A stretch of DNA of 64,000 nucleotides from Planctomycetia bacterium. GTDB lineage: Bacteria; Planctomycetota; Planctomycetia; Pirellulales; Thermoguttaceae. Position 1 is the stretch's first letter, and each line of letters starts with the position of its first letter. A program made the position numbers and the translations under genes. The DNA lies in NCBI GenBank assembly GCA_030537455.1, contig JAUNMR010000009.1, forward strand, positions 47,966-111,965. Reading direction: 5' to 3'. The notes beneath the pieces were generated by a model. It saw nothing but the letters and a program-made list of their open reading frames with translations, was not told the origin of the DNA and did no database searches. Below are positions 63,976 through 64,000 of this stretch, piece by piece.

Positions 63976-64000
63976 GAAAGTTCCTCTCGCTGTGATGGTT

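Overview
The window looks like a chromosomal segment of a Planctomycetota bacterium, most likely a host-associated, anaerobic Pirellulales-type lineage. This placement is inferred from gene content, not from a marker-gene tree. Pointers are a large DUF4175-type membrane protein with an extreme low-complexity tail, a TMEM43 homologue, a BtaA-type lipid enzyme, LpxC and OmpH lipid A/outer-membrane genes, Tat-exported Gfo/Idh/MocA oxidoreductases, many secreted carbohydrate-active enzymes, and gut-anaerobe style amino-acid transporter fusions. The standard code is used, base composition is near 50% GC, and no rRNA, tRNA or CRISPR array was seen.

Layout. 1-780: a decayed minus-strand gene running off the left edge. 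0.9-12.5 kb (minus): GH38/57-like protein, BtaA homologue, DUF4175 protein, TMEM43 protein, secreted oxidoreductase. 12.8-18 kb (plus): thrS and a two-gene amino-acid ABC transporter. 18-31.4 kb: GH30, MFS permease, YkgJ protein, a Lys-rich membrane protein, hemX-hemA, LamG-like protein, GT39-like transferase, CE15 esterase, aldo/keto reductase. 30.4-33.8 kb (minus): Skp/OmpH, LpxC and a GnnA-like dehydrogenase, an outer-membrane/lipid A neighbourhood. 34-39.5 kb: a secreted hydrolase-like protein, a CPBP membrane protein, a secreted tandem zinc-ribbon protein and a phosphoesterase.

39.8-48.9 kb holds the most interesting block: seven plus-strand genes closed by a strong terminator. It encodes two ESCRT-III/PspA-like coiled-coil proteins with similar C-terminal tails, a Vps4-like AAA ATPase with an N-terminal MIT-like helical domain, an excisionase-type HTH protein, a papain-fold cysteine peptidase with all catalytic residues, a CsgG/LpoB-like membrane protein, and an SPFH-like protein with 13-residue repeats and a DUF4384-like C-terminus. 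I read this as a candidate bacterial ESCRT-III/Vps4-type membrane-remodelling or membrane-stress module coupled to a protease and a DNA-binding protein. This is inference from sequence patterns and needs profile searches and structure prediction.

48.9-64 kb: a secreted GH2 enzyme, then a nine-gene sulfate uptake and reduction operon (sbp-cysT-cysW-cysA-aprA-aprB-siroheme sulfite reductase-cysG-lysR). It uses AprBA-type APS reductase and a small siroheme reductase, and no ATP sulfurylase is present in the window. A degenerate IS5-family transposase and an SGNH hydrolase close the window.
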